A stretch of 64,000 nt of DNA from Paraburkholderia sp. NMBU_R16. GTDB taxonomy: Bacteria > Pseudomonadota > Gammaproteobacteria > Burkholderiales > Burkholderiaceae. The DNA is taken from the NCBI RefSeq assembly GCF_013282575.1, contig NZ_JAAAYE010000011.1, forward strand, positions 1-64,000. Reading direction: 5' to 3'. The position numbers were made by a program, and so were the translations under genes. Shown piece after piece: positions 9,172-18,233 of the stretch. The notes under the pieces were generated by a model that was not told the DNA's origin, did no database searches, and saw nothing but the letters and a program-made list of their open reading frames with translations. Every line of letters starts with the position of its first letter. Position 1 is the stretch's first letter.

Positions 9172-9651
9172 ATGCGCTGCCCCTTTTGCCGGCACGAGGA
9201 TACTCAGGTCGTCGATTCGCGCGTATCCGAGGACGGCGCCGCGATTCGGCGCCGCCGCCGGTGTCCGGCCTGCGACAAGCGTTTCACGACGTACGAGCGA
9301 GTCGAGCTCATGTTGCCGGCGGTGGTGAAAAAGGATGGCAGCCGCACCGAATTCGATCGCCGCAAGATCGTCGCGAGCATGCAACTGGCGCTTAGAAAGC
9401 GCCCCGTTGCGGCGGACGCGATCGACGCGGCGGTTGCCCGCATCGAGTATCAATTGCTGGGCAGCGGCGAACGCGAAGTGCGCAGCGAGCGCCTCGGCGA
9501 GCTCGTGATGAACGAACTGCGTCAGCTCGATACCATCGCCTACGTTCGCTTCGCATCGGTCTACCGGCGCTTCGAGGATGTATCCGAATTCGAGGACGTC
9601 ATCGAAGAGTTTCGTCGCGCCGCTCCCGCCAAACCGTCGCGCAAGCGTTGA
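9172..9651 (+). CDS. nrdR: Transcriptional repressor NrdR
   Basis: This 159-residue repressor of ribonucleotide reductase genes has an N-terminal zinc ribbon ([17 protein letters not shown] and [14 protein letters not shown], four Cys) and an ATP-cone domain (about 49-139) that senses ATP/dATP. The basic C-terminal tail is slightly longer than usual. It starts six bases after glyA, so the two are probably one transcript; glyA-nrdR is a common Burkholderiales pairing. Confidence 0.97.
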   Translation: MRCPFCRHEDTQVVDSRVSEDGAAIRRRRRCPACDKRFTTYERVELMLPAVVKKDGSRTEFDRRKIVASMQLALRKRPVAADAIDAAVARIEYQLLGSGEREVRSERLGELVMNELRQLDTIAYVRFASVYRRFEDVSEFEDVIEEFRRAAPAKPSRKR

Positions 9652-9698
9652 TCGGTCTCGTCGTTTCATCGTTTTTTCATTCCCTCGCACATTGACGT

Positions 9699-9720
9699 GA
9701 CGCGCCATTGTCGGCGCGTC
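9699..9720. terminator. 8-bp perfect inverted repeat after nrdR
   Basis: GACGCGCC (9699-9706) and GGCGCGTC (9713-9720) form an 8-bp stem with a six-base ATTGTC loop, about 50 bases after nrdR and 95 before the pilin operon. No T-run follows, so it may be a weak terminator of glyA-nrdR or a protein-binding site. Confidence 0.35.
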
Positions 9721-9815
9721 GATACTCGCTCGCCAGTCGGCCGAACGGACGATGGTGCTGTACGTGCACGTCCGCTAGATTGATCGAAATCGAACAACGG
9801 ACAACGGAGCGGGGG

Positions 9816-10403
9816 ATGCGGTTCGGTGCAAGTGGGGCAGGCATTGAGCGCCGACGTGCGCGGCATGCGGGTGGATTCACATTCGTCGAAACGCTGATCG
9901 TCTGCACTGTGATGCTATTGCTCGCGACGCTGGCGATACCGTCGTTTGCGACCTGGCAGCAACGCCAGCGCGTCGAAGCCAGCATGCGTATGCTGCTGGC
10001 GAGCATGTCGTACGCGCGCAGCGAAGCGGTTCGCATCGGTTTGCCGGTCGTGATTTGCCGCAGCGATGGGGATGGACGATGCGTCCATAACGGCAGATAT
10101 GACTTCGGTCGGGACCGTGTCCCAGTCGATTGGGCGACGGGATGGGTCGTCGCGCTTGAAACCGGTTACGGACAACGGGTATTGCGCACGCATGTTCCGG
10201 CGCCCGGCGTGCGGATCAGCGGCGCGGCGCATGCAATCCGGTTCCGCCCGCCTTCCGGGCAGGTGATCGGCGGGTTCCGCAGCTTCGAAGTTTCGCCGAC
10301 AGGCGTTCGTCACGGCGCGTCTGCGCGAGCCGCGAGCCGCTGCGTTTCGATCGCTGCCGGCGGCAGGGCGAGGGTGAGCGCCGGGTGCGGGCGGCACGTA
10401 TGA
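9816..10403 (+). CDS. Type IV pilus minor pilin FimT/GspH family
   Basis: This 195-residue minor pilin helps prime pilus assembly. A class III leader ends in G before FTFVETLIV (cleavage after about Gly28, Glu at +5), followed by the hydrophobic helix. The downstream part fits the GspH domain (ARSEAVRIGLPVVICRS). The frame is open from 9708, but the ATG at 9816 directly follows a GGAGCGGGGG ribosome site. It is the first of five overlapping genes; its stop overlaps the next start (ATGA). Confidence 0.85.
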   Translation: MRFGASGAGIERRRARHAGGFTFVETLIVCTVMLLLATLAIPSFATWQQRQRVEASMRMLLASMSYARSEAVRIGLPVVICRSDGDGRCVHNGRYDFGRDRVPVDWATGWVVALETGYGQRVLRTHVPAPGVRISGAAHAIRFRPPSGQVIGGFRSFEVSPTGVRHGASARAASRCVSIAAGGRARVSAGCGRHV

Positions 10404-10873
10404 GTGCCTCGCCGCGAGTCCCGAGCCGGCAAACCGGAGGATCGCTGCTCGAGGTTGCGATCGCACTGGGCATCGCCGCGTTGTCTCTTGCTGGCACGAT
10501 CTCGAGCCAGCTCGTGGCAGTGCGTACCGAAAAGAGTTCAGCGCAGCGCGAGGTGGCATCGCTGATCGCGGCTTCGGCCGCCGATGCGCTGCGCGAACGA
10601 TCCGCGGCGGCGGGTGGGATCGAATACTGGCGTGCCCAGGCCATGCGGGCATTGCCGCGGGGCGACATCGTCGTACGCGATGCGGGTGGCGGTGCCGCAT
10701 TCGTCGCGGTGCGCTGGGCGAGTTCGCAAGCGAGTGGGCACGCGCTTGGGCGAGCGGGTGGGCAAGCGAGTGGGCGAGCGCGCCCGACACGTTTCGACGG
10801 ATGTCCGCCCGAGTTCGCCGCCCCCGAGGTTTATTGCAGCGTAGCGCCTCTGTTTCTGGGGGCGAGGCCATGA
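10400..10873 (+). CDS. pilV: Type IV pilus minor pilin PilV-like
   Basis: This 157-residue protein has the prepilin motif G-GSLLEVAIALG at about residues 14-24, with Glu at +5 and a hydrophobic helix with AALSLAG typical of PilV. A repetitive stretch rich in Ser, Gly, Arg and Ala (about residues 111-128) interrupts the globular part. An upstream GTG at 10385 is possible, but the ATG at 10400 overlaps the previous stop by four bases, the same coupling as in the following genes. The PilV assignment comes from operon position and the leader. Confidence 0.75.
   Translation: MSASPRVPSRQTGGSLLEVAIALGIAALSLAGTISSQLVAVRTEKSSAQREVASLIAASAADALRERSAAAGGIEYWRAQAMRALPRGDIVVRDAGGGAAFVAVRWASSQASGHALGRAGGQASGRARPTRFDGCPPEFAAPEVYCSVAPLFLGARP
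10728..10783 (+). repeat. short imperfect tandem repeat inside the PilV-like gene
   Basis: The unit resembles GCAAGCGAGTGG with variants (GCACGCGCTTGG, GCGAGCGGGTGG), repeated about four to five times in frame. It encodes a Ser/Ala/Gly/Arg-rich stretch and looks like a slippage-prone insertion. Confidence 0.65.
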
Positions 10874-11706
10874 GGCCGGGCGCCGCGCGCGGGGCGAAAT
10901 CGATGAGGCGCGGCTCAGTGGGAAGGCGCTGCAGCGGGCATACGCTCATCGAGTTGATGGTTGCAACGGCATTGGGGCTCGTTGTTGTGACGATGATCGC
11001 GTCGCTCTTCCATGCGGTGCGTCAGTTTCATGCCGCGTCTGCCGATACGGCGCTGATGCGCGAAGCCGGTATGACAGCCCTGTTGCTCATGAGCGAGCAG
11101 ATCCAGATGGCGGGGTTCGTGCCGCCAGGGTTACCGGCGCTGTCGGGAGACGTCGCGCCGGGACTATTCGGCTGTGCGTCGGGATATCCGATCGAAACGG
11201 CGAGCGGGCTTCGTTGCGAGCGCGATGCGAGCGGCTCCGACGGCATCGTGATCCGCTATGTCGACGATGCCGTGGCGACGTGGCCCACTGAAGCGGGGCA
11301 AACGACGGACTGTCTGGGGCAAGGTATCGGCCGAGCCGGAGAGTCGGTCGTCGTGTCCAATCGTTTTTTCGTGGGAACGTCGCGGGAAGGGGGCACCCCC
11401 GAGCTTTATTGCGAAGGCAACGGCGGTCTTGCCCGGCAACCGGCTGTTGCCGGTGTCGAACGGCTGGCTTTCGGGTATTGGATACGCGGGGCGGCCCGAG
11501 CCGTTCGTGCCGACGCCGTCGCGCCGAACGATTGGCAGCATGTCACTGCCGTGGAGATTTGTGTGCGTGTCCGCGGAAGGCGGGCGGCCGCACGCGGTCA
11601 GCACGTCGATTGCGACCCGATGGCGACGAGGTATTTCGACGGTCACGCTCGGCACGTATTCCGGCGCCGCGTTGCGATCCGGAATCACGAGCAGGCGGGC
11701 CGATGA
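10870..11706 (+). CDS. pilW: Type IV pilus minor pilin PilW-like
   Basis: This 278-residue protein has the leader cleavage site G-HTLIELMVATALG (Glu at +5) near residue 26 and the LMSEQIQMAGF motif seen in PilW proteins. Several Cys residues suggest a disulfide-stabilised globular domain. The start used (10870) overlaps the pilV stop (ATGA); the frame is open further upstream to 10801, but that part overlaps pilV. Part of the minor pilin priming complex. Confidence 0.82.
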   Translation: MRPGAARGAKSMRRGSVGRRCSGHTLIELMVATALGLVVVTMIASLFHAVRQFHAASADTALMREAGMTALLLMSEQIQMAGFVPPGLPALSGDVAPGLFGCASGYPIETASGLRCERDASGSDGIVIRYVDDAVATWPTEAGQTTDCLGQGIGRAGESVVVSNRFFVGTSREGGTPELYCEGNGGLARQPAVAGVERLAFGYWIRGAARAVRADAVAPNDWQHVTAVEICVRVRGRRAAARGQHVDCDPMATRYFDGHARHVFRRRVAIRNHEQAGR

Positions 11707-12245
11707 GCAATGCGTCGGCAAGCGCTCCGGTGCCACGGACCGGTCGCGCCCGCTGTCTCGCCCGGCACGCATCCGGGGCGGCGTTGCCGGTTGCGCTCAT
11801 GCTGACGTCGATGGTATCGGCGGCGGCCATCGCCTCGTTCGACGCGGCCATCATGGGTGCGCGGCGCGCATCGAACTTCGAGGAAGCGCTGCACAGCATG
11901 CAGGCGGCCCATGTCGCGCTCGAGCTTTGCCTCCAGGAGCACGAGGCCGGCCGCGCGCCGCTGCTGCTGCCGAGCCGCGCGGGGGCGATGCGTTGGCAAG
12001 AGCGCGATCCGTTCGCCGATGCCGCTGCATTTGCGCCGCTACCGAACTGGCCCGGTGGTCGCAGGCCGCCTCAGTGTCTGATCGAAGGGCTGCGTATTGC
12101 GCGGCGGCCGCTCGCGCGGGGATATGTCGTCACGGCGAGAGGCTTTGGCGCAAGTGTGGATGCGCAAGCGTGGGCACAGGTCTTCGTGGTTCGCGAAGCG
12201 GGTACGGAATCGCGCCACTGGCGCCGCATCGCGAGGAGACGGTAA
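11703..12245 (+). CDS. pilX: PilX-like minor pilin lacking the +5 glutamate
   Basis: This 180-residue protein begins with a basic leader, then HASGAALPVALMLTSMVSAA, a hydrophobic helix placed like that of PilX. Cleavage after Gly would leave Val at +5, where most pilins have Glu, as in GspK/PilX-type tip subunits. The start overlaps the pilW stop (ATGA). The gene position between pilW and pilE supports the call; sequence similarity of the C-terminal part is too weak to judge by eye. Confidence 0.7.
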   Translation: MSNASASAPVPRTGRARCLARHASGAALPVALMLTSMVSAAAIASFDAAIMGARRASNFEEALHSMQAAHVALELCLQEHEAGRAPLLLPSRAGAMRWQERDPFADAAAFAPLPNWPGGRRPPQCLIEGLRIARRPLARGYVVTARGFGASVDAQAWAQVFVVREAGTESRHWRRIARRR

Positions 12246-12710
12246 TTGAACGCCAGGGACGCTACACGCACGCCGACTCGCTGGGCCGCGGCATTCTCCC
12301 TGATCGAGTTGGTGGTTGCGCTGGCGATCGTCGCTGCGTTGGCCGCTTACGCGCTGCCGAGTTACCGCGAGCATGTGGCGCGCGCCCATCGCGCCGATGC
12401 AGCGATGGCGCTCTATCGCGCGGCGCAGTATCTGGAAGCGGGCTCGGACTCGCATACGAGCGGGGCGGCCGTCTTGCCGGCTGGACTCGATCAGGCGCCG
12501 CCTGTCGGCGCACCAGTCTATCGGCTCCATGTGGTCGATGGCGAGCGCGCGAGCGGATACTACGCGTTGGAGGCGCGGCCTGTCGATGCCGGCCCGATGG
12601 CGGGCGATGCATGTGGGACATTCATTCTGGATGTGCTCGGCGAGCGTATGAATCGGCGAGCTGGCTCGCGCGGCACCATGGACCCAGGCTGCTGGCTTGC
12701 CCGCCGATAG
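12246..12710 (+). CDS. pilE: PilE-like type IV minor pilin
   Basis: This 154-residue pilin-like protein has the helix motif AAA-FSLIELVVALAIVAALAAYALP at about residues 14-40. The residue before the cleavage site is Ala rather than Gly. The C-terminal part contains the two Cys expected for a disulfide loop (CGTF near 120 and CW near 151). It uses a TTG start directly after the pilX stop, with GAGGAG seven bases further upstream. It ends the operon; no pilY1 tip adhesin gene follows here. Confidence 0.8.
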   Translation: MNARDATRTPTRWAAAFSLIELVVALAIVAALAAYALPSYREHVARAHRADAAMALYRAAQYLEAGSDSHTSGAAVLPAGLDQAPPVGAPVYRLHVVDGERASGYYALEARPVDAGPMAGDACGTFILDVLGERMNRRAGSRGTMDPGCWLARR

Positions 12711-12814
12711 CGGCAACCGCGGACATCAACCGCGGACATGAACCTCGGAAGTCGAACCGATTCGACTCGACTCTCGGAGATAAGCGTACTCAGCGGTGCA
12801 CCGCTGCAAGCGCG

Positions 12815-13276
12815 TTACGGCGCATCGCCCGTCTGCGTGGCGGACCGCTCGTGCTCGCGGTGGATTGCTTGCGCGAGAAAGCGATACCCCGCCCATGCGG
12901 CCGCGGCGAGGGAGCCCCACTTGATGAGCGGCTTGGTCCCGGCGGCCAGCGTCGCGCGAAGCGGCTTGGCCAGTATCAACGACGCGAGCGAGCTCACCAG
13001 CGGGTGGCCGGAGAACCAATCGGTCAGCGAGGCGTTGATGCTCTTGCCGCCCGCCCTCGGCCGACGGCTGGAAAAACCCGGGACGAACAGCTTCAGCCAG
13101 CCGAAGCTCGACAGACTATGATGAAGCTCCATACGCGCGTGCACGAACTCGGAACGCTCGACCTCGGCGCGCAACAGCAGCAGCTCCTTGCGGACCGTGC
13201 GCAATTGCGGCGAACTCAGGTCCTTGACGGGGCCGTGCGCGCGGGCACGTTCGTGATGTTCGGTAGTCTGGCTCAT
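12815..13276 (-). CDS. hypothetical protein in the YqjK position (DUF3318-like)
   Basis: This 153-residue protein has a charged N-terminal helix with RTVRKELLLLRAEVERSEF and one probable transmembrane or amphipathic helix near residues 115-135. It follows YqjE-like and YqjD-like genes on the same strand, the place of yqjK in enterobacteria. I recognise it only as the kind of Burkholderiales protein annotated DUF3318. It may associate with the membrane with its neighbours. Function unknown. Confidence 0.6.
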   Translation of the reverse strand: MSQTTEHHERARAHGPVKDLSSPQLRTVRKELLLLRAEVERSEFVHARMELHHSLSSFGWLKLFVPGFSSRRPRAGGKSINASLTDWFSGHPLVSSLASLILAKPLRATLAAGTKPLIKWGSLAAAAWAGYRFLAQAIHREHERSATQTGDAP

Positions 13277-13349
13277 GGCGGGCAGTGAATCTCGGTTCGA
13301 TTGGGGCGTTCAACGGCAATCAACGGCAACCAACAGCAACGACCGCCAA

Positions 13350-13748
13350 TTAAGGCTGACGGAACATCTCGCGATCTTTCTCGAACTCGTTGAGCGTCGA
13401 TTGAAAAACGATGGGCGCGTCGTGCAAACCGCTGCGTGCCTTGAGCGCGCACAAAAGTGCGCCGATTCCATAGACGCCGGTAATGCCCGCAAGAACTTGC
13501 CACCGATAGGTGTCCCAGAATGCCACGGCAATCAGGGCTGTCAGGCTGATGAGCGCCATCATCGCGAACATGACGGCGATGAGGCCGAGAAACAGTACGG
13601 CCAGAATGCGCTCGCGCTCTTCCGCGAGCTCGATGCCGATGAGTTCGAGCCGCGTTTGCAACAGCGCGTACAGCGAACTGAGCATCCGTCGCAGCGGTCC
13701 GTGCTGGTTGGCGGATGAATGCGGCGATGGGTTGTCGTCGTTTGGCAT
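13350..13748 (-). CDS. YqjE/holin superfamily III-like membrane protein
   Basis: This 132-residue protein has an N-terminal amphipathic region (LYALLQTRLELIGIELAEERERI), two adjacent transmembrane segments (about 50-73 and 82-104) and a charged C-terminal helix. This layout is that of YqjE (phage holin family), an inner-membrane protein often made with the ribosome-anchoring YqjD under stress or stationary phase. It lies between the YqjD-like and YqjK-position genes on the same strand. Confidence 0.85.
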   Translation of the reverse strand: MPNDDNPSPHSSANQHGPLRRMLSSLYALLQTRLELIGIELAEERERILAVLFLGLIAVMFAMMALISLTALIAVAFWDTYRWQVLAGITGVYGIGALLCALKARSGLHDAPIVFQSTLNEFEKDREMFRQP

Positions 13749-13880
13749 GAAGGTCGGACGGATTAGCGCATAACCCGCGCGGGCAGACGGCGCCGGCGAT
13801 TTGCCGTACAGGCTCGCGGCCGACCGGGCCAGCTCGGCGGCAGCCTGACGGGTACCGGCGCGCCGGCCGGCGCACCCGGA

Positions 13881-14156
13881 TTACTTGCGGTTGATGAGAA
13901 GGCCGAGCACCACGCCGAGCCCGGCTGCAACGCCAATAGCCGTCCACGGGTGTTCATGCACATAGTCGTCCGTCGCGCGCGCAGCCTTTTTGCCTTTCTC
14001 CACGACGACGACCTGGACGTCGGCCGCTTTTTCCTTGGCTTGCTTGAGCCGGGAGAGCGCGGTTTCGCGCAATTCCGAGGCGCGTTCGCCTGTGGCATTC
14101 GCGGCTTGCTTCAAGAGGTCCTCGGCATCCGCGAGGACGGTTCTGATATCGGACAT
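13881..14156 (-). CDS. YqjD/ElaB family ribosome-hibernation membrane anchor (DUF883)
   Basis: This 91-residue protein has a long helical, Ala/Glu/Lys-rich segment and a C-terminal transmembrane anchor with GVAAGLGVVLGLLINRK. In E. coli members of the family bind ribosomes and tether them to the inner membrane in stationary phase. The frame is open nine codons further, but the ATG at 14156 has AAGGAGAG at optimal spacing, so I use it. First gene of the YqjD-YqjE-YqjK-like set. Confidence 0.88.
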   Translation of the reverse strand: MSDIRTVLADAEDLLKQAANATGERASELRETALSRLKQAKEKAADVQVVVVEKGKKAARATDDYVHEHPWTAIGVAAGLGVVLGLLINRK

Positions 14157-14380
14157 CAATCTCTCCTTGTTAACTTCAGCCATTCGAATCCCCTAGTTTC
14201 CATCCACGCGTGCATCGTACCAAAGATAGGACAGCCGGCGGGCATATGCCACACCGCGATGCGCATGCAGAATCCATTCCCGGCCCGATTCGCATAAACG
14301 ATGCGCCTCACCGGACGGCTTTATCGCAGACTGTGCGCGTCTTGAAGAAGTTTCGTCGGCGCGACGCCGAATTTACACAG

Positions 14381-14406
14381 GCACCGGCCGATATACGGAC
14401 CGGTGC
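14381..14406 (-). terminator. hairpin downstream of gcdH
   Basis: GCACCGG (14381-14387) and CCGGTGC (14400-14406) form a strong stem eight bases after the gcdH stop. It lacks a clear T-run on the minus strand, so termination may be partial or Rho-assisted. Confidence 0.5.
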
Positions 14407-14413
14407 CATGCGC

Positions 14414-15604
14414 TCAGAAGAATGCTTGAATGCCCGTCTGGGCCCGTCCGAGGATGAGGGCGTGGATGTCGTGTGTGCCTTCGTAGGTATTGACGACTTC
14501 AAGATTGACGAGATGGCGCGCAACGCCGAATTCGTCCGAGATGCCGTTGCCGCCAAGCATATCGCGGGCAAGACGGGCAATGTCCAATGCCTTGCCGCAC
14601 GAGTTGCGCTTCATGATCGACGTGATTTCGGACGCTGCGATGCCTTCATCCTTCATGCGGCCGAGGCGCAAGACGCCTTGCAAGCCGAGCGTGATTTCGG
14701 TTTGCATGTCGGCGAGCTTCTTTTGCACGAGCTGATTGGCCGCGAGCGGGCGACCGAACTGCTTGCGCTCGAGCACGTACTGACGCGCCGTGTGCCAGCA
14801 TGATTCCGCTGCCCCGAGCGCGCCCCAGGCAATGCCGTAGCGTGCGGAATTCAAGCAGGTGAACGGTCCGCGCAAGCCGCTTACATTGGGCAGCATGTTC
14901 TCGCGCGGCACCAGGACATCGTCGAGTACGATTTCGCCGGTGATCGACGCGCGAAGTCCGACCTTGCCGTGGATGGCCGGGGCACTGAGGCCTTTCATGC
15001 CTTTTTCGAGGATGAAGCCGCGGATGGTGTCGTTGCCGTCTTCGTCGAGCTTGGCCCAGACGACGAACACATCGGCGATCGGCGAATTGGTGATCCACAT
15101 CTTGGCGCCCGTCAGCACGTAGCCGTCTTCGACCTTGCGTGCGCGCGTGACCATGCTGCCCGGATCGGAGCCGTGATCGGGTTCCGTGAGCCCGAAGCAG
15201 CCAATCCATTCGCCGGTGGCGAGTTTCGGCAGATAGCGCGCCTTGTGCGCATCCGAGCCGAACTCGTAGATCGGCACCATCACGAGCGACGACTGCACCG
15301 ACATCATCGAGCGGTAGCCCGAGTCGACCCGCTCGACTTCGCGTGCGATCAGGCCGTAGCTGACGTAATTGAGACCGGGCCCGCCGTATTCGTCGGGAAT
15401 GGTCGGGCCGAGCAGACCGATGGCGCCCATCTCGCGGAAGACCTCGATATCGGTGCGCTCGTGGCGAAACGCTTCAGTGACGCGCGGCAGCAGTTTGTCC
15501 TGCGCATAGGCGTGTGCCGCGTCGCGCACCATGCGTTCCTCTTCGGTCAACTGCGCGTTGAGCAGCAGCGGATCGTCCCAGTGAAACCGGGCAGGCTCGG
15601 CCAT
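14414..15604 (-). CDS. gcdH: Glutaryl-CoA dehydrogenase
   Basis: This 396-residue FAD enzyme of the acyl-CoA dehydrogenase superfamily oxidises and decarboxylates glutaryl-CoA to crotonyl-CoA in lysine and tryptophan breakdown. FAD and substrate motifs are seen in [14 protein letters not shown] and [20 protein letters not shown]. The catalytic Glu lies in [20 protein letters not shown] near residue 370. Length matches the family. The gene stands alone apart from the EAL-like gene 75 bases upstream on the same strand; a hairpin follows its stop. Confidence 0.95.
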   Translation of the reverse strand: MAEPARFHWDDPLLLNAQLTEEERMVRDAAHAYAQDKLLPRVTEAFRHERTDIEVFREMGAIGLLGPTIPDEYGGPGLNYVSYGLIAREVERVDSGYRSMMSVQSSLVMVPIYEFGSDAHKARYLPKLATGEWIGCFGLTEPDHGSDPGSMVTRARKVEDGYVLTGAKMWITNSPIADVFVVWAKLDEDGNDTIRGFILEKGMKGLSAPAIHGKVGLRASITGEIVLDDVLVPRENMLPNVSGLRGPFTCLNSARYGIAWGALGAAESCWHTARQYVLERKQFGRPLAANQLVQKKLADMQTEITLGLQGVLRLGRMKDEGIAASEITSIMKRNSCGKALDIARLARDMLGGNGISDEFGVARHLVNLEVVNTYEGTHDIHALILGRAQTGIQAFF

Positions 15605-15679
15605 CGTGATCTCCTTTCAGGTCTGTTGTCGCGAAAGCATCGCACCACCGCGCGAAGCGCTGGAGCGGGATGCCCCGCG

Positions 15680-16495
15680 TTAGCGGATCCGCGCGTGCGG
15701 CTCGAACAGCGGCCCTTGCACGAAGCGCGCGCCGAACTGCTGGAGCGCATCGAATTGCGCTTCCGTCGCCACTCGATCGAAGATCAGCGGAATGTGCAAC
15801 CGGTTGGCGTAGGCGATGAGCGGCTTGGTCATGGCATCTCTCAAGACGGCTGCCCCGTCGATCTTCAGAAAGTCGAGCCGCGCCATGTCCGATACCGACA
15901 TGATGTGTCCGGCATTCGGCAGATTACCCGCCACTTTGAACCCGAAGCGCTGGTAACTCTTCGTCAGATAGCCGAGAAACGTGCGATGGGCGACCGCGAT
16001 ACCGGGCAGTTCGATCACGATACGTGCGGGGTTGAGGCCGAGCGAGACGAGCACCGTGGAGAAGTGCTGGCCGTGATCGTACTTGACGCTCTTGAGCAGA
16101 CGCTCATGCACGCGCAGAAAAAGCAGCCCGTGCTGTTGCGAGCCGAAAAAGTTGATTGCATGCAGCGTGCGCGCGAGGCGATCGCGCGCGACGAGTTCCC
16201 GATCGTCCTCGACGCCTTCGCAAGGATCGAACGGCGTGCCGCCGGGCGCGAGCGTCAGCGCCTGAAAGCCCAGCTCGTCGCCGAAACGGTCTGCACTGTC
16301 GGGCGCGGACCAGAGCGTTTGTATACCGTTCATGCTCACGTCGAAGATGGGCTGATAGCCGCTTTCGAGGCGCAAGCCGTCCAGATGAGCATAAGCAAAG
16401 CTCGGCGGCGTGTCGCCGCCGGGCGACAAGTGCTCGCGCAAGAAAGGATGAGCGGCAGCGTGTTCGAGGAGCGCGGGAATGGTCGGGGGGATCAT
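15680..16495 (-). CDS. Degenerate EAL-domain protein
   Basis: This 271-residue cytosolic protein fits the EAL (c-di-GMP phosphodiesterase) fold in outline: SGYQPIFDVS at about residue 45-54, a VIELPG strand at about 160 and LDFLKIDGAAV at about 208. The catalytic signature is eroded: the EAL itself reads QAL, and the Glu/Asn metal ligands after it are not evident. It is therefore probably a c-di-GMP sensor or protein-interaction domain rather than an enzyme. No GGDEF or sensor domain is attached. It lies upstream of gcdH, on the same strand. Confidence 0.75.
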   Translation of the reverse strand: MIPPTIPALLEHAAAHPFLREHLSPGGDTPPSFAYAHLDGLRLESGYQPIFDVSMNGIQTLWSAPDSADRFGDELGFQALTLAPGGTPFDPCEGVEDDRELVARDRLARTLHAINFFGSQQHGLLFLRVHERLLKSVKYDHGQHFSTVLVSLGLNPARIVIELPGIAVAHRTFLGYLTKSYQRFGFKVAGNLPNAGHIMSVSDMARLDFLKIDGAAVLRDAMTKPLIAYANRLHIPLIFDRVATEAQFDALQQFGARFVQGPLFEPHARIR

Positions 16496-16680
16496 GGGCA
16501 GGCGTGGGAGGGGTGCTGTGTCGATGGTAGCAGCACCCTGGCCGGCAGCATCGTTTCGTTACTTCGTCGTTACTTATATCGATATTGTCGGGTACTGCTC
16601 TATCAGGGTTTACGTTGAATCAACAATGAGTAATTGGTTTTACCATGCGTAAATCCAGAAGCACCACGGAGATAGGATTC

Positions 16681-18024
16681 ATGCACTCAGCCTCTCCCCA
16701 CAGCGGGCCTGACGGCTATCAGTCGGGTTTTGCCAACGAGTTCGCCACCGAAGCGCTACCCGGCGCGCTGCCCGTCGGCCGTAATTCCCCGCAGCGCGCC
16801 CCGTACGGGCTGTACGCCGAGCAACTGTCGGGGACCGCGTTCACGGCACCGCGCGCGCATAACCGCCGCTCGTGGCTTTACCGAATCCGCCCGGCGGCCG
16901 TCCACCAGCCTTTCGAGCGCATGGCGGCGGAAGACCCTGGCGGGGCCTCGCCGCGACTCGTCGCGAACTTCGCTCAAGTTCCGCCCACGCCGCCGAATCA
17001 GCTTCGATGGGATCCGCTGCCGCTGCCCGATGCGCCGACCGATTTCGTCGAAGGGCTCGTCACGATGGCCGGCAACGGCAGTGCCGCGGCGATGTCGGGT
17101 TGCGCGATCCATCTCTATGCGGCCAATCGCTCGATGCATGACCGCTTCTTCTATAGCGCGGACGGCGAACTGCTGATCGTGCCGCAAGCGGGGCGATTGG
17201 CGATTGCCACGGAGATGGGACGGATCGACGTCGAACCGTCGGAGATCGCCGTCATTCCGCGCGGCGTGCGATTTTCGGTGGCGCTGCCGGACGCAAGCGC
17301 CCGCGGTTACGTCTGCGAGAACTTCGGTGCACTGTTGCGCCTGCCCGATCTCGGACCGATCGGCTCGAACGGGCTCGCGAATCCACGCGACTTCCTTACG
17401 CCGCATGCCGCATACGAAGACCGGGAGGGTGCCTTCGAGCTGGTGGCAAAGCTCGACGGTTTGCTCTGGCGCGCCGATATCGGACACTCGCCGCTCGACG
17501 TCGTGGCATGGCACGGCAATTACGCGCCTTATAAGTACGATTTGCGCCGCTTCAACGCGATCGGCTCGATCAGCTTCGATCATCCGGACCCGTCGATCTT
17601 CCTCGTGCTGCAATCGCCAAGCGATACGCCGGGTGTCGATTCGCTCGACTTCGTGATTTTCCCGCCGCGTTGGCTTGCGGGCGAAGATACCTTCCGACCG
17701 CCCTGGTTTCATCGCAATGTCGCCAGCGAGTTCATGGGGCTCGTCCACGGCGTCTACGATGCAAAAGAGGAAGGCTTCATGCCGGGCGGTGCGAGCTTGC
17801 ACAACTGCATGGCCGGACACGGCCCCGATGCGGCCACGTTCGAAAGGGCGTCGACGATGGATACGAGCAAGCCGCAAAAGGTGGCCGACACGCTCGCTTT
17901 CATGTTCGAGACGCGCACGTTATTGCGGCCAACGCGTTTCGCGCTCGAAGGCGCTCAGTTGCAGGCGCGCTACTTCGAGTGTTGGCAGGGGCTGCGCAAA
18001 CGCTTCGACGCTGCCCGCCGATGA
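16681..18024 (+). CDS. hmgA: Homogentisate 1,2-dioxygenase
   Basis: This 447-residue Fe(II) enzyme opens the homogentisate ring to maleylacetoacetate in tyrosine and phenylalanine breakdown. Conserved family segments are [19 protein letters not shown] near the N-terminus and the iron-binding region [18 protein letters not shown] followed by [16 protein letters not shown]. The frame is open to 16645, but the ATG at 16681 has GGAGATAGG just upstream and gives the family start. The fumarylacetoacetase gene that usually accompanies hmgA is not next to it. Confidence 0.97.
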   Translation: MHSASPHSGPDGYQSGFANEFATEALPGALPVGRNSPQRAPYGLYAEQLSGTAFTAPRAHNRRSWLYRIRPAAVHQPFERMAAEDPGGASPRLVANFAQVPPTPPNQLRWDPLPLPDAPTDFVEGLVTMAGNGSAAAMSGCAIHLYAANRSMHDRFFYSADGELLIVPQAGRLAIATEMGRIDVEPSEIAVIPRGVRFSVALPDASARGYVCENFGALLRLPDLGPIGSNGLANPRDFLTPHAAYEDREGAFELVAKLDGLLWRADIGHSPLDVVAWHGNYAPYKYDLRRFNAIGSISFDHPDPSIFLVLQSPSDTPGVDSLDFVIFPPRWLAGEDTFRPPWFHRNVASEFMGLVHGVYDAKEEGFMPGGASLHNCMAGHGPDAATFERASTMDTSKPQKVADTLAFMFETRTLLRPTRFALEGAQLQARYFECWQGLRKRFDAARR

Positions 18025-18233
18025 CGAGGTTCGAAGAAGACATCGGATCGGCTTCCAAACGCCCGGGCACGGGGGTTGCGGCCCGCACAGTGTCCGTGCG
18101 GCAAAAATCGGACGTAAAAGCGGACTTGTCATGTTTCTGTCATGGCGTTGCGACAAGCTTTCGCGCTTTCGTCACTGCCCGGCGCCGCGCGGTAGGTCAG
18201 CTTACGCGGTGCATTATCGATCCGAAGTCCCTC

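Noticed and set aside
7345-9708. Very long minus-strand open frame opposite glyA and nrdR
   Set aside because: It is antisense to two certain genes, in a high-GC genome where such shadow frames are common. Only the part 6598-7344 is a real gene (SDR).
16645-16680. Upstream in-frame start for hmgA
   Set aside because: The ATG at 16681 has a clear ribosome site and matches the family N-terminus.
18083-18101. Hairpin CCGCAC/GTGCGG after hmgA
   Set aside because: The stem is only six pairs and is followed by A rather than T residues on the coding strand, so it is not a convincing terminator.
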